7,641 bases of DNA from Bdellovibrionaceae bacterium UBA5009 (GTDB lineage: Bacteria > Bdellovibrionota > Bdellovibrionia > Bdellovibrionales > Bdellovibrionaceae), in the NCBI GenBank assembly GCA_002396665.1, contig DGYJ01000074.1, forward strand, positions 1-7,641. The letters run 5' to 3'. Below the pieces are notes generated by a model. It was not told the DNA's origin and made no database searches. It saw nothing but the letters and a program-made list of their open reading frames with translations. Shown piece by piece: positions 1 through 6,193 of the stretch; the stretch's first letter is position 1, and each line of letters opens with the position of its first letter. Position numbers and translations under genes: made by a program.

Positions 1-528
1 ATACCCTAAATCTCCGGGGGAAAACCATTGAGCATTTTCTTGTGAAGAGATTTTATAGACAAGAAATCCAAATGTAGAAAAATAGATCGCAAGATCGTCT
101 AAAAGGTGTTCGTATCGTAGAAAGACCTTCCCCCTGCGTCCGCAGACACGCATCCAGCCAATTTGTTGCCGAGCAAAGTGAAATGCAGATGCATAGGCGT
201 ACAAAGTTAAAAAATATTTTGGGTCAATATTGTAAAGCGCGCTGTAGATGGCAAAGCACAGAATAGGAAACAAAAGAATAAATTTTTTAAATTTTAACCA
301 GCTTTGTTTTAGCCCTGTTGCTATTCCAATCCCTAAGTAGACATGCAGATAATCAAAAAAAACAAAAATGATAAAAATTGTCCACGGGCTAATATTGTAA
401 ATACTTTCTTGATTTAAAAAATATGTAAGTCCTAAAAGAAATGCCACTGTAAAGGGTATGATAAAAAAAACTAAAACATCATTTTTTTGGCTAAAAATAG
501 AGCTTTTAAAATCAAATTCAGCAGCCAT
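1..528 (-). CDS. Multi-pass membrane protein, C-terminus cut by window edge
   Basis: An open frame of 176 codons starts at the ATG on the minus strand (528-526) and runs off position 1 without a stop. A weak ribosome site (AAGAAAG) lies about 7 nt upstream. The visible protein is strongly hydrophobic, with likely membrane helices near residues 18-38, 49-70, 83-99, 105-120 and 145-160. Two polar motifs lie in or beside helices: D59-Y-L-H62 and H117-F-A-R-Q-Q-I-G124. Such paired His/Asp positions in membrane helices could bind a metal, but this is inference and I do not recognise the family with confidence. A basic loop (R127 to R138) follows the second motif. It lies 159 bp downstream of the reductase gene on the same strand, so it could be the last gene of that operon or have its own promoter. 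Confidence 0.75.
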   Translation of the reverse strand, partial: MAAEFDFKSSIFSQKNDVLVFFIIPFTVAFLLGLTYFLNQESIYNISPWTIFIIFVFFDYLHVYLGIGIATGLKQSWLKFKKFILLFPILCFAIYSALYNIDPKYFLTLYAYASAFHFARQQIGWMRVCGRRGKVFLRYEHLLDDLAIYFSTFGFLVYKISSQENAQWFSPGDLGY

Positions 529-659
529 TGGATCTTTCTTGCCTCAGCGGTGAAAACTGGGGCCCACTGCAATGCGATGGACTTATTTTAGAATTGCATT
601 TTGTCCGTATAAGTCAAATCTAAAATTTATAATTCCTTATTTCAAGATAAGTCGATGTC

Positions 660-689
660 GAATTATACAAAAAAATTTCGAAATAATTC
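660..689 (-). repeat. AT-rich inverted repeat with a T run, between the reductase and the membrane-protein gene
   Basis: Arms GAATTAT (660-666) and ATAATTC (683-689) enclose a segment with the palindrome ATTTCGAAAT (675-684). The right arm overlaps the reductase stop codon. On the minus strand the loop carries seven T residues followed by TATAAT (662-667). It could be a weak terminator of the reductase operon, or the TATAAT could be the -10 box of a promoter for the membrane-protein gene, with a leader of about 125 nt. No good -35 box sits 17 nt upstream, so neither reading is firm. Confidence 0.3.
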
Positions 690-1620
690 ATGGCTTTGAA
701 TTATTGGTTTGATATTTATTTTTTCCCCAGGCTTTAATATTCGGTAGAAATATATATAATATGTAGTGGTAAAGTCCCGGAGGCATTAACTTCCGCATCC
801 AGTAAAACAGTTGCGCCTCAAAAGTAATATACACACGAAGCGGTGGATTTTTGCAGCATAAAACTTTTGAAATTTTGAAGGCGATTCCTTGGTTGGTTGC
901 CCGTGTTCCAACCATGCTTCTTGCCACTAGCGCACGCATGCCGCGGTAGTGTTCGTAGTAGGCGCTTTTGCTATTTCGTGAGCTTAATTTGCTATTAATG
1001 CTGTCAGTTGTATTCAGATATCCTAAAGAGTTAATAAAACCAGGAATGATCAAAGTGATATTAATGCCCCAGGGCTTCATTTCGTACCAAAGAGATTCAG
1101 AGGCAGCTTCTAAAGCAAACTTCGATGCGCTGTAGGCTGACATCGTTGGCATGGCCATAAATCCTCCGGCGGAAGATATATTAATTATCCTGCCATATTT
1201 TTTCTTGCGCATCGTAGGTAGGGTCTGTGCAATCAGCTCGAGCGGCGCAAGATAATTGACGTCCAATTGTCTTTGTCGTCCAGAATCATCAGAATCTTCG
1301 ACCGTCGAACGCTCTGATATTCCTGCATTGTTGATTAGAATGTCCACCCCTCCATGGGCGCTGTTGATTTCGTCAATGACCTCCGTGATCTGGGAATGAT
1401 CAATGATGTCTAGCTCGCGTATCCAAATATTTTTGTTTTTTAAAATAAACTCGTCGTCAAAGCGAACCGAAGATGTCGATCTTGAGGTCATGACGACAAA
1501 GTAAAGATCATCCAAAATAAGTTGTTTCGCAATGGCTAATCCAAGTCCAGAGCTTGCTCCGGTGACAAGAACAACTTTTCTTTTTTTTCTTTCCTTGAGT
1601 TGATTTTTTTTAAAAAACAT
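688..1620 (-). CDS. Short-chain dehydrogenase/reductase (classical SDR)
   Basis: This 310-aa protein has the full classical SDR signature. The Rossmann nucleotide-binding motif TGASSGLG is at residues 20-27 and NNAG at 97-100. The catalytic residues are N122, S150 (in NISSAGG), Y163 and K167 (YSASK). It should be an NAD(P)-dependent oxidoreductase acting on a carbonyl or hydroxyl group; the substrate cannot be told. The N-terminus before the fold is very basic (several Lys/Arg in residues 4-15). The C-terminal part has an aromatic, hydrophobic stretch near residues 285-298, as in SDRs that touch membranes or handle lipids. The start codon lies 3 nt after the stop of the upstream 87-aa gene, with AAGG 7 nt before ATG, so the two are probably translationally coupled. 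This is the third gene of the operon divergent from the LysR-type regulator. Confidence 0.93.
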   Translation of the reverse strand: MFFKKNQLKERKKRKVVLVTGASSGLGLAIAKQLILDDLYFVVMTSRSTSSVRFDDEFILKNKNIWIRELDIIDHSQITEVIDEINSAHGGVDILINNAGISERSTVEDSDDSGRQRQLDVNYLAPLELIAQTLPTMRKKKYGRIINISSAGGFMAMPTMSAYSASKFALEAASESLWYEMKPWGINITLIIPGFINSLGYLNTTDSINSKLSSRNSKSAYYEHYRGMRALVARSMVGTRATNQGIAFKISKVLCCKNPPLRVYITFEAQLFYWMRKLMPPGLYHYILYIFLPNIKAWGKNKYQTNNSKP

Positions 1621-1623
1621 AAG

Positions 1624-1887
1624 TTAACCTTCAGTGTTTGTAAGGCTACGAACTAAATTTTCCCAGGACTCCAGGGCTTTGTTTTCAATTATTTTGGAGT
1701 TCTCGGCAGAGGCCCTTTGAAGTGCGCAGAGATCTGCACGAATTTTTCTTAATTGGTTATGTGCAGATTTGACCTCTTCTTTTAGGAAATGGGAAACATC
1801 AAAATCTGGGTGCAATTGTCGTTGACCTGCAAAATAAATTCGCTGCCTAACCAAATTAACTTCTGATTTAGTTGGTGTGTTGTTCAT
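1624..1887 (-). CDS. Unrecognised 87-aa helical protein
   Basis: I do not recognise a family. The gene has a strong ribosome site (GAGGAG, 6 nt before ATG) and ends 3 nt before the reductase start, so it is very probably real and coupled to it. The first 20 nt overlap the end of the upstream small gene, which therefore contains this ribosome site. The protein is hydrophilic, with no signal peptide or membrane segment. From about residue 33 onward it looks mostly alpha-helical and rich in Lys, Arg, Glu and Leu, possibly a short coiled coil, with one Cys in the middle. Its conserved position between a small partner and an SDR suggests an accessory role to the reductase, but that is inference. 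Confidence 0.72.
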   Translation of the reverse strand: MNNTPTKSEVNLVRQRIYFAGQRQLHPDFDVSHFLKEEVKSAHNQLRKIRADLCALQRASAENSKIIENKALESWENLVRSLTNTEG

Positions 1888-2101
1888 GGAATACTCCTCT
1901 TTTTAAGGGTGTAGATTTTCTTCTGCTGTGAAAAACTTCAGTGCAAACAAGATCAGAAATATTTGAATAATCATGAATTGAAATATTTCCATAGTTGTCT
2001 TGGTTGATGTCCAATTCATACCCGTGAATTTTGAAATCCATATCTTCCGCGAGTAATTTTTGTCCTTTAAAATGTGCCATGTCTTTTTTTTCGTTTGTCA
2101 T
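1868..2101 (-). CDS. Unrecognised 77-aa protein, first gene of the reductase operon
   Basis: This small protein matches no family I know. The ATG at 2101 is preferred because AAAGG lies 8 nt upstream. An in-frame GTG at 2110 would overlap that ribosome site and add only three residues. The protein is soluble and acidic in the middle, with motif-like HGYELDINQDNYGNISIHDY, then a basic tail near the C-terminus (HSRRKSTPLKR). It has no signal peptide or membrane segment. The end of the frame overlaps the next gene by 20 bp, a sign of co-translation. It is transcribed away from the LysR-type regulator gene across a gap of about 110 bp, so it is the likely first target gene of that regulator. Confidence 0.68.
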   Translation of the reverse strand: MTNEKKDMAHFKGQKLLAEDMDFKIHGYELDINQDNYGNISIHDYSNISDLVCTEVFHSRRKSTPLKRGVFHEQHTN

Positions 2102-2131
2102 CTCGAACACCTTTCGTTCAGTTTGTGCTTC

Positions 2132-2147
2132 TTCATAACACTATGAA
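2132..2147. promoter_or_regulatory. Inverted repeat, candidate operator for the LysR-type regulator
   Basis: TTCATA (2132-2137), a 4-bp spacer ACAC and TATGAA (2142-2147) form a perfect 6-bp inverted repeat in the divergent gap. It lies about 31 bp upstream of the small-gene start at 2101 and about 65 bp upstream of the regulator start. LysR-family proteins usually bind interrupted dyads, often of T-N11-A form, in exactly such gaps. This dyad does not match T-N11-A in register, so the assignment rests on position and symmetry. Confidence 0.4.
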
Positions 2148-2203
2148 TGCAGTAAATATAATTGATTTAAAAGTGATATTCGCTTAGGTTATATCTAATC
2201 ATT

Positions 2204-2215
2204 GGAGTTTTTATC
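2204..2215 (+). promoter_or_regulatory. Ribosome site and non-canonical ATC start codon of the LysR-type gene
   Basis: GGAG at 2204-2207 is followed by five T residues and then ATC at 2213-2215, which is in frame with the regulator. The frame is open back to a TGA at 2174 and contains no ATG, GTG or TTG before 2252. The GTG at 2252 has no ribosome site and would remove the first helix of the DNA-binding domain. The spacing of GGAG to ATC is ideal, so ATC is the most likely start. Confidence 0.65.
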
Positions 2216-3097
2216 GATCGAATTAACTTTAACAAACTCTACTACTTCTATGTGGCTGCAAAAGAAGGTTCGATCAAAGCAGCAAGTGAAAAACTTCACC
2301 TCAGTCAGCCTACGGTCAGTGTGCAAATCAAAGCCCTCGAAGAAGAAATCGGATTTGATGTTTTTATTCGTGAACATAAAAAATTAACATTAAGTCAAAA
2401 GGGTCTTGTCTTGCTTTCCCATGCAGAAAGTTTATTTCGTCTTGCGGATGATTTGGTTGCTGAACTTCCTAAAATGGGAAATCAAAAAAAAGAAAATTTT
2501 AGGGTGGGAACTTTACATTCGTTATCTTCTGTATTTATCAATGATTTTTCAATCGACCTCTGGAAAGACAGTCTTGTCTCTGCAACAATTTCCCAAGGTA
2601 GTAAAGAAGCCTTAATGAAGGGCTTAGACTGTTCCGAGTTTGATTTTGTTCTAAGTGATGAGTCCTGCGAACAAACCGAAAGATACAACTCGATCAATCT
2701 TGGCCGTGATCGCTTAGTGGCTGTTGCAAGCTCTGGATTTGAAGGCTACATTCAACATTTTCCAAACTCATTAAATGCCTTACCCTATATTTCATACTTA
2801 AATCATGGAAGAACTCAGTCTGAAATCAGTTACTATTTTAAACGTAACAGTATTTTTCCAGATCTTGTTGGGCGTGTTGATGATATGGCGCTGATGCGTA
2901 GGATTATTGTAAAAGGGATTTGTTTTGGTGTGATGCCTTACAGGGCCATCAAAGACAGTCTGGACAACGGAGAGCTTATACAGCTAGGCGAGTTTAAAGA
3001 CATTCAATTTAATCTTTGGGGGATTTTTCCAGCTATTTCGTCAAATCGAAAAATCATTAAAAAAATTATCAGTGATTATTTTAGACCTGAACACTAA
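2213..3097 (+). CDS. LysR-family transcriptional regulator, NhaR-like, probable ATC start
   Basis: From the ATC start the protein is 294 aa, the normal length for the family. The N-terminal winged helix-turn-helix is typical: the first helix contains NKLYYFYVAAKEGS (7-20), then KAASEKLHLSQPTVSVQIKALEEE (22-45). The rest is a ligand-binding domain, with VDDMALM at 222-228 and a following segment that resembles NhaR-type regulators. The effector is unknown and NhaR-like does not imply sodium control here. A shorter start at GTG 2252 would give 281 aa and lose 13 residues of helix 1. The gene is divergent from the small-protein/reductase operon, so it probably controls that operon and itself through the shared gap. 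A weak -35/-10 pair may be TTGATT (2162-2167) and TAGGTT (2185-2190). Confidence 0.9.
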   Translation: MDRINFNKLYYFYVAAKEGSIKAASEKLHLSQPTVSVQIKALEEEIGFDVFIREHKKLTLSQKGLVLLSHAESLFRLADDLVAELPKMGNQKKENFRVGTLHSLSSVFINDFSIDLWKDSLVSATISQGSKEALMKGLDCSEFDFVLSDESCEQTERYNSINLGRDRLVAVASSGFEGYIQHFPNSLNALPYISYLNHGRTQSEISYYFKRNSIFPDLVGRVDDMALMRRIIVKGICFGVMPYRAIKDSLDNGELIQLGEFKDIQFNLWGIFPAISSNRKIIKKIISDYFRPEH

Positions 3098-3130
3098 GTG
3101 ATTATATCATTCTTATGTGCCCAGGTTTTT
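3085..3130 (+). terminator. Possible terminator after the LysR-type gene
   Basis: ACCTG (3085-3089) and CAC (3092-3094) can pair with GTG (3117-3119) and CAGGT (3122-3126), across a 2x2 internal loop, followed by TTTTT (3126-3130). A second small stem, TGAT/ATCA (3099-3102 and 3106-3109), sits inside. The left arm overlaps the end of the coding region. The structure is imperfect, but the site lies between convergent genes, where a terminator is expected. Confidence 0.35.
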
Positions 3131-3146
3131 AGAATTAGATCTACAA

Positions 3147-3782
3147 CTAAAATTCGAAAGGGAATGAAGCGCTTAAAATCCATGCTTTTGTTTCAAGGCT
3201 GACACTGTTAAAACTTGTACCAGAATTAAAGCCACCAATTTGTTCCAGGATGCTTTTTCCGTATTTTAACTGTTGATACTCGATGTTTAAACTGACATTC
3301 GAAATGTGAAGACCAGTACCAATACTCTAGCCACTGGCATTTTGGAAGTCCACATCAAGGCCGCCACTTTTTTCAGGATTCAATCCTCCGCCAAGGATGG
3401 AGCTTCCCCATATGCGTAGTCCAGCCACAGGCATTTGAACGCCCAGAACAGGCCCCCAGTTCGTTGAGATGGCCTTGGCATCGTACTGAACACTCGAGTC
3501 TTTAAATTGGGGCATTGAGTATCTTGCATCAAGTGCAAGATACACGGACTCCACAAGATGTATTCCAAATCTTGCGCCTAGTCCAAAACCATCAACACGC
3601 CCAGTGGAGTTTGAAAATGGCGTCGGATAGTTGATGGATGTTTCTGTGGACTCAAACAGGACCATGGGCTCTACAAAAACTCCGACGGCAGAGACTTCTT
3701 CTGCTTTCGCAAATGTCAGACCGATTGGAATCATGAGGGCTGATAGTATAAAATTCTTAAGACATTGATTTTGTTTTTTCAT
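3147..3782 (-). pseudogene. Outer-membrane beta-barrel protein gene interrupted by an amber codon
   Basis: The frame starts at 3782 with a signal peptide: basic start (MKKQ), hydrophobic core at about 11-25, likely cleavage after AKA at residue 27. It then reads as alternating beta strands rich in Gly and aromatic residues (for example VDGFGLGARFGIHLVESVYLAL), as in small outer-membrane barrels. A TAG at 3327-3329 stops it after 151 residues. In the same frame another 59 codons follow without a stop until TAG at 3147-3149. They read as two or more further strands and end in SASFPFEF, with the C-terminal Phe that barrel-assembly machinery recognises. The intact product would be about 211 aa. 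Either a recent nonsense mutation, a sequencing error or amber readthrough explains this. The ribosome site is weak (AAGAAAG). It follows the hemerythrin gene by 49 bp on the same strand and may share its transcript. Confidence 0.8.
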
Positions 3783-3831
3783 TTTTGCTGTATTCTTTCT
3801 TTGATAGTTTTCGTTTCAAAATTTATTCGTA

Positions 3832-4377
3832 TTAAAGTGTTAAAGGATGCGGATCAATTGGCTTCAAGAAGGGAGCTGGAGGACTTATTTTTTTGTCAAA
3901 ACTTTCTTCAGTTGTATCATTTGTTTGTTTGCGAGTAATAACATTGGACTCGTATTTTCTACAAAGTTCTGCATCTGTGGTTGCATTCAGATGTTTTTTC
4001 AAGAGATGGAAAACGGAAGCTTCTTCTTCATTCACATGGCTTTCAATCAAATCACAAAGCACGACGGCTTGCGCAGACCAGCGTTCTGGTGAATTCATTG
4101 TTGCATTCATTTCAGTTAATAGTTGATCAACGATCAAATGCTCTTCAATCCCTTTGAAGGCAAGAGCTTGGGGAAGTTTTTCGCTAAGGGTTTTAAGATA
4201 GTTATAGATGACATTTTCTTCACGATGACTATGCGAATACAGGTTTGGCACAAGTCTTTCGAAAGCATTTTTTCTTTCATGCATGGTGTTTTCAATATTT
4301 CGAATTATTTTCATTTCTGTTCGAAGTCTTTTATGGTCCGTGGTCAAAGCAGAAACTGTTTTAGATGGAAAAAACAT
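3832..4377 (-). CDS. Hemerythrin HHE-domain protein
   Basis: This 181-aa cytoplasmic protein is a four-helix hemerythrin-like (HHE cation-binding) domain. The expected di-iron ligand set is visible: H15 in TTDHKRL, H49 and E53 in HSHREENVIYNYL, H80 in EEHLIVDQLL, and H114 and E118 in ESHVNEEEASVF. Such proteins bind O2 or sense or buffer oxygen, iron or nitrosative stress; the exact role here is unknown. After the domain (about residue 135) comes a polar tail of some 45 residues with a Pro-rich end. A strong ribosome site, AAGGAG, is 5 nt before ATG. It lies 23 bp downstream of the DUF1328 gene and 49 bp upstream of the barrel-protein gene, all on the minus strand, so the three are probably one transcript. 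Confidence 0.9.
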   Translation of the reverse strand: MFFPSKTVSALTTDHKRLRTEMKIIRNIENTMHERKNAFERLVPNLYSHSHREENVIYNYLKTLSEKLPQALAFKGIEEHLIVDQLLTEMNATMNSPERWSAQAVVLCDLIESHVNEEEASVFHLLKKHLNATTDAELCRKYESNVITRKQTNDTTEESFDKKISPPAPFLKPIDPHPLTL

Positions 4378-4400
4378 AGGGGCTCCTTTTTGTAATTCGA

Positions 4401-4580
4401 TTAAAGTAATTTTTTAGTGCTACGATTTCGCAAGGACTGAATAAAAGTAATTGCTGTCATAATTAAAAAAATAATAAATAGTATTTTGCCGATTTCTGTC
4501 GACAACCCGGCGATTCCATTGGCGCCTAAGATAAAGGCGATCAGGGCCAGTGTGAAGAATGAAAGAGTGGTATAAAGCAT
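4401..4580 (-). CDS. DUF1328 (YtjA-like) small membrane protein
   Basis: This is a 59-aa protein with two membrane helices. It begins MLYTTLSFFTLALIAFILG, then has the family hallmark GIAGLSTEIGKILFIIFL, and ends in a basic tail (RNRSTKK). This pattern of a short first helix, a GIAG turn, an AKILF-like segment and a second helix is that of the DUF1328 family, whose members are 50-60 aa inner-membrane proteins of unknown function, often found beside stress genes. The start at 4580 has GAGG 4 nt upstream. A sigma-54-like element lies about 50 bp upstream. It is the first gene of the run leading into the hemerythrin and barrel-protein genes. Confidence 0.88.
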   Translation of the reverse strand: MLYTTLSFFTLALIAFILGANGIAGLSTEIGKILFIIFLIMTAITFIQSLRNRSTKKLL

Positions 4581-4629
4581 GGGACCTCATTTCTAAAAGC
4601 ATGTAAGTTCTACTTTGTTTGACTTCATC

Positions 4630-4645
4630 AGCAAGATTCAGACCG
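4630..4645 (-). promoter_or_regulatory. Candidate sigma-54 promoter for the DUF1328-hemerythrin operon
   Basis: On the minus strand CGGTCTGAATCTTGCT has the invariant GG (4643-4644), a 10-nt spacer and GC (4631-4632), with TTGCT at the -12 box. It lacks the preferred TGGCA at the -24 box, so it is a partial match. The predicted start near 4620 gives a 40-nt leader to the DUF1328 ATG. A sigma-54 activator gene begins about 95 bp away in the other direction. No convincing sigma-70 pair was seen here. Confidence 0.4.
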
Positions 4646-4659
4646 AGCGAGGGGCAAGG

Positions 4660-4677
4660 TGTTCGATTTCGCGAACA
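4660..4677. promoter_or_regulatory. Inverted repeat TGTTCG-N6-CGAACA, candidate activator site
   Basis: A perfect 6-bp dyad with a 6-bp spacer lies in the divergent gap between the DUF1328 gene and the sigma-54 activator gene. It is upstream of the candidate sigma-54 promoter (centre about 48 bp from the predicted start), closer than the usual 80-150 bp for enhancer sites. It could bind the Fis-type HTH of the neighbouring activator and serve both operons. Confidence 0.35.
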
Positions 4678-4725
4678 AGAAAATTTGTTTGCGTAAAACT
4701 AGAACGTCATCTTGAGTAAAAAATG

Positions 4726-4735
4726 AACACGTGTT
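4726..4735. repeat. Palindrome AACACGTGTT just before the sigma-54 activator start
   Basis: A perfect 10-bp palindrome ends 4 bp before the GTG start of the activator gene. It lies where a ribosome site would be expected and no Shine-Dalgarno sequence is seen there. It could be an operator or an autoregulatory site; a chance palindrome is also possible. Confidence 0.3.
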
Positions 4736-4738
4736 AGT

Positions 4739-6193
4739 GTGAGTCAATTCAAATTTCAGAATAGAAAAGATGTTCAAGTGAAAACAAATGACCAGAAGCC
4801 ACAAATTGTTGTGGTCGATGATGACTCTGATGTTCAAGATCTTGTTACAGCCTACTTTAAAACAAAAGGCTATTCTGTCGAATGTTATTCAGATTCTTCT
4901 GAGGCCCTCAAAGCCAGTCGAAGTCTAAATTGTCAATGGGACGTCTTACTCACTAATTATCATTTTTCAAATATGTCAGCAGTTGATTTTACATTGGAGC
5001 TTCACAAAAACTGCCCGCAAATTCCAATTATATTAATGACCCCCCAGGACTCATCAGATGCTGTCATCGAAATGATCGGCAAGGGGGCCTATGATTTTAT
5101 TGAAAAGCCAATTCGATTTCCGCAATTGCTTATTTCTGTTGAAAGGGCTTTGAAATTAAAAAGCTTAAATGGAAATTTAAATGAGCTTCGGGATTCTGCT
5201 AAATCAGGACCTTCTTCGAATCGAAAAATTATTGGTAAAAGTCCTCGATTTTTAGAAGCACTTGAGCTGGCCCAGAAAGTGGCATCAAGTAATGCAAATA
5301 TTTTTATCACTGGCGAGAGCGGAACAGGCAAAGAGATCTTTGCAAAATATATTCATTCTGAAAGTAAAAGATCAAAGGGTCCATTTGTGGCAATTAATTG
5401 TTCCGCAATCCCAGAGGCCTTGCTCGAGTCCGAATTGTTTGGACATGCGAAAGGTTCATTTACTGGGGCCCAGGATAAGCGCATTGGTCTATTTGAAGAG
5501 GCTCAAGATGGAACTTTATTTTTAGATGAAATCGGTGACCTTAGCTCGTCCTTACAAGCTAAGCTTTTACGCGTTCTACAGGATAAAAAGATAAAAAGAG
5601 TTGGTGAAAATAATTATCGAACCATGAACTGCAGAATTATTTCGGCAACCCATAAAGATTTAGCCCTCGAGGTTAACGAAAATCGATTTCGTGAAGATCT
5701 GTATTTTAGATTAAATGTCATTCCAATTGCAATTCCACCTTTACGCGAAAGACAAGAAGATTTGGTCCCCTTGGCAGAGTCTTTTTTGAAAAAGTTTGCC
5801 TTAGAAAATGCTTCGGTGGCGAAGACTTTTTCAAAGGATACCTTGAAATTTATATTAGAAAATCCCTGGCGTGGTAATGTTCGAGAGCTTGAAAATGCAG
5901 TCGAAAGGGCTGTTGTCTTGTCGACACAAAGTGAAATATCTTTCGATGATTTTGTGCCGTTGACAAAAGGACTTTATGCCAATGGAAATCAACCTGACTT
6001 AAGTCACTTAAGCAATACTTTCTCAATTCATTATGCAGAGAATTTACCCACTTTAGATGATGTGATTAATAAATATATCGAATTTGCAGTGATGCAAAAG
6101 GGCGGGGCCCGCGATAAGACGGCGAAAGAAATCGGAATTGATCGCAAGACGCTTTACAAGCGCCTACGACCTGAGAGTAATTTATTTATTTAG
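4739..6193 (+). CDS. NtrC-family sigma-54 activator with a degenerate receiver domain
   Basis: The 484-aa protein has three domains. The N-terminal receiver (about 22-140) keeps the acidic pair D27/D28, T101 and K123, but the phosphorylated Asp is Asn (N73 in LLTNYHF) and the usual Pro and Gly of that loop are S77 and A81, so phosphorylation as in NtrC is unlikely. The AAA+ domain (about 164-400) has Walker A GESGTGKE (192-199), the sigma-54 contact loop as GSFTGA (239-244), Walker B LFLDE (260-264), REDLYFRLNV and GNVRELENAVERA. The C-terminal Fis-type HTH contains KTAKEIGIDRKTLYKRLR. It should use ATP hydrolysis to open sigma-54 promoters. The GTG start has no ribosome site; a later in-frame GTG at 4778 is possible and keeps the receiver. 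No sensor kinase is adjacent. The stop overlaps the convergent dps stop by 4 bp. Confidence 0.93.
   Translation: MSQFKFQNRKDVQVKTNDQKPQIVVVDDDSDVQDLVTAYFKTKGYSVECYSDSSEALKASRSLNCQWDVLLTNYHFSNMSAVDFTLELHKNCPQIPIILMTPQDSSDAVIEMIGKGAYDFIEKPIRFPQLLISVERALKLKSLNGNLNELRDSAKSGPSSNRKIIGKSPRFLEALELAQKVASSNANIFITGESGTGKEIFAKYIHSESKRSKGPFVAINCSAIPEALLESELFGHAKGSFTGAQDKRIGLFEEAQDGTLFLDEIGDLSSSLQAKLLRVLQDKKIKRVGENNYRTMNCRIISATHKDLALEVNENRFREDLYFRLNVIPIAIPPLRERQEDLVPLAESFLKKFALENASVAKTFSKDTLKFILENPWRGNVRELENAVERAVVLSTQSEISFDDFVPLTKGLYANGNQPDLSHLSNTFSIHYAENLPTLDDVINKYIEFAVMQKGGARDKTAKEIGIDRKTLYKRLRPESNLFI

Noticed and set aside
2202..2387. Plus-strand 61-aa frame starting at TTG 2202
   Set aside because: It is an out-of-frame shadow of the LysR-type gene and uses part of that gene's ribosome site as its start.
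2252..3097. LysR-type gene starting at GTG 2252 (281 aa)
   Set aside because: It has no ribosome site and deletes most of helix 1 of the DNA-binding domain, which is encoded in frame just upstream.
4246..4262. TTGGCAC on the plus strand as a sigma-54 promoter
   Set aside because: The -24 half is good but there is no GC at the required spacing, and it lies inside the hemerythrin gene in antisense orientation with no suitable gene downstream.
4420..4602. 60-aa minus-strand frame over the DUF1328 gene
   Set aside because: It is a frame-shifted shadow with an unlikely composition; the 59-aa frame at 4401-4580 matches a known family and has a ribosome site.
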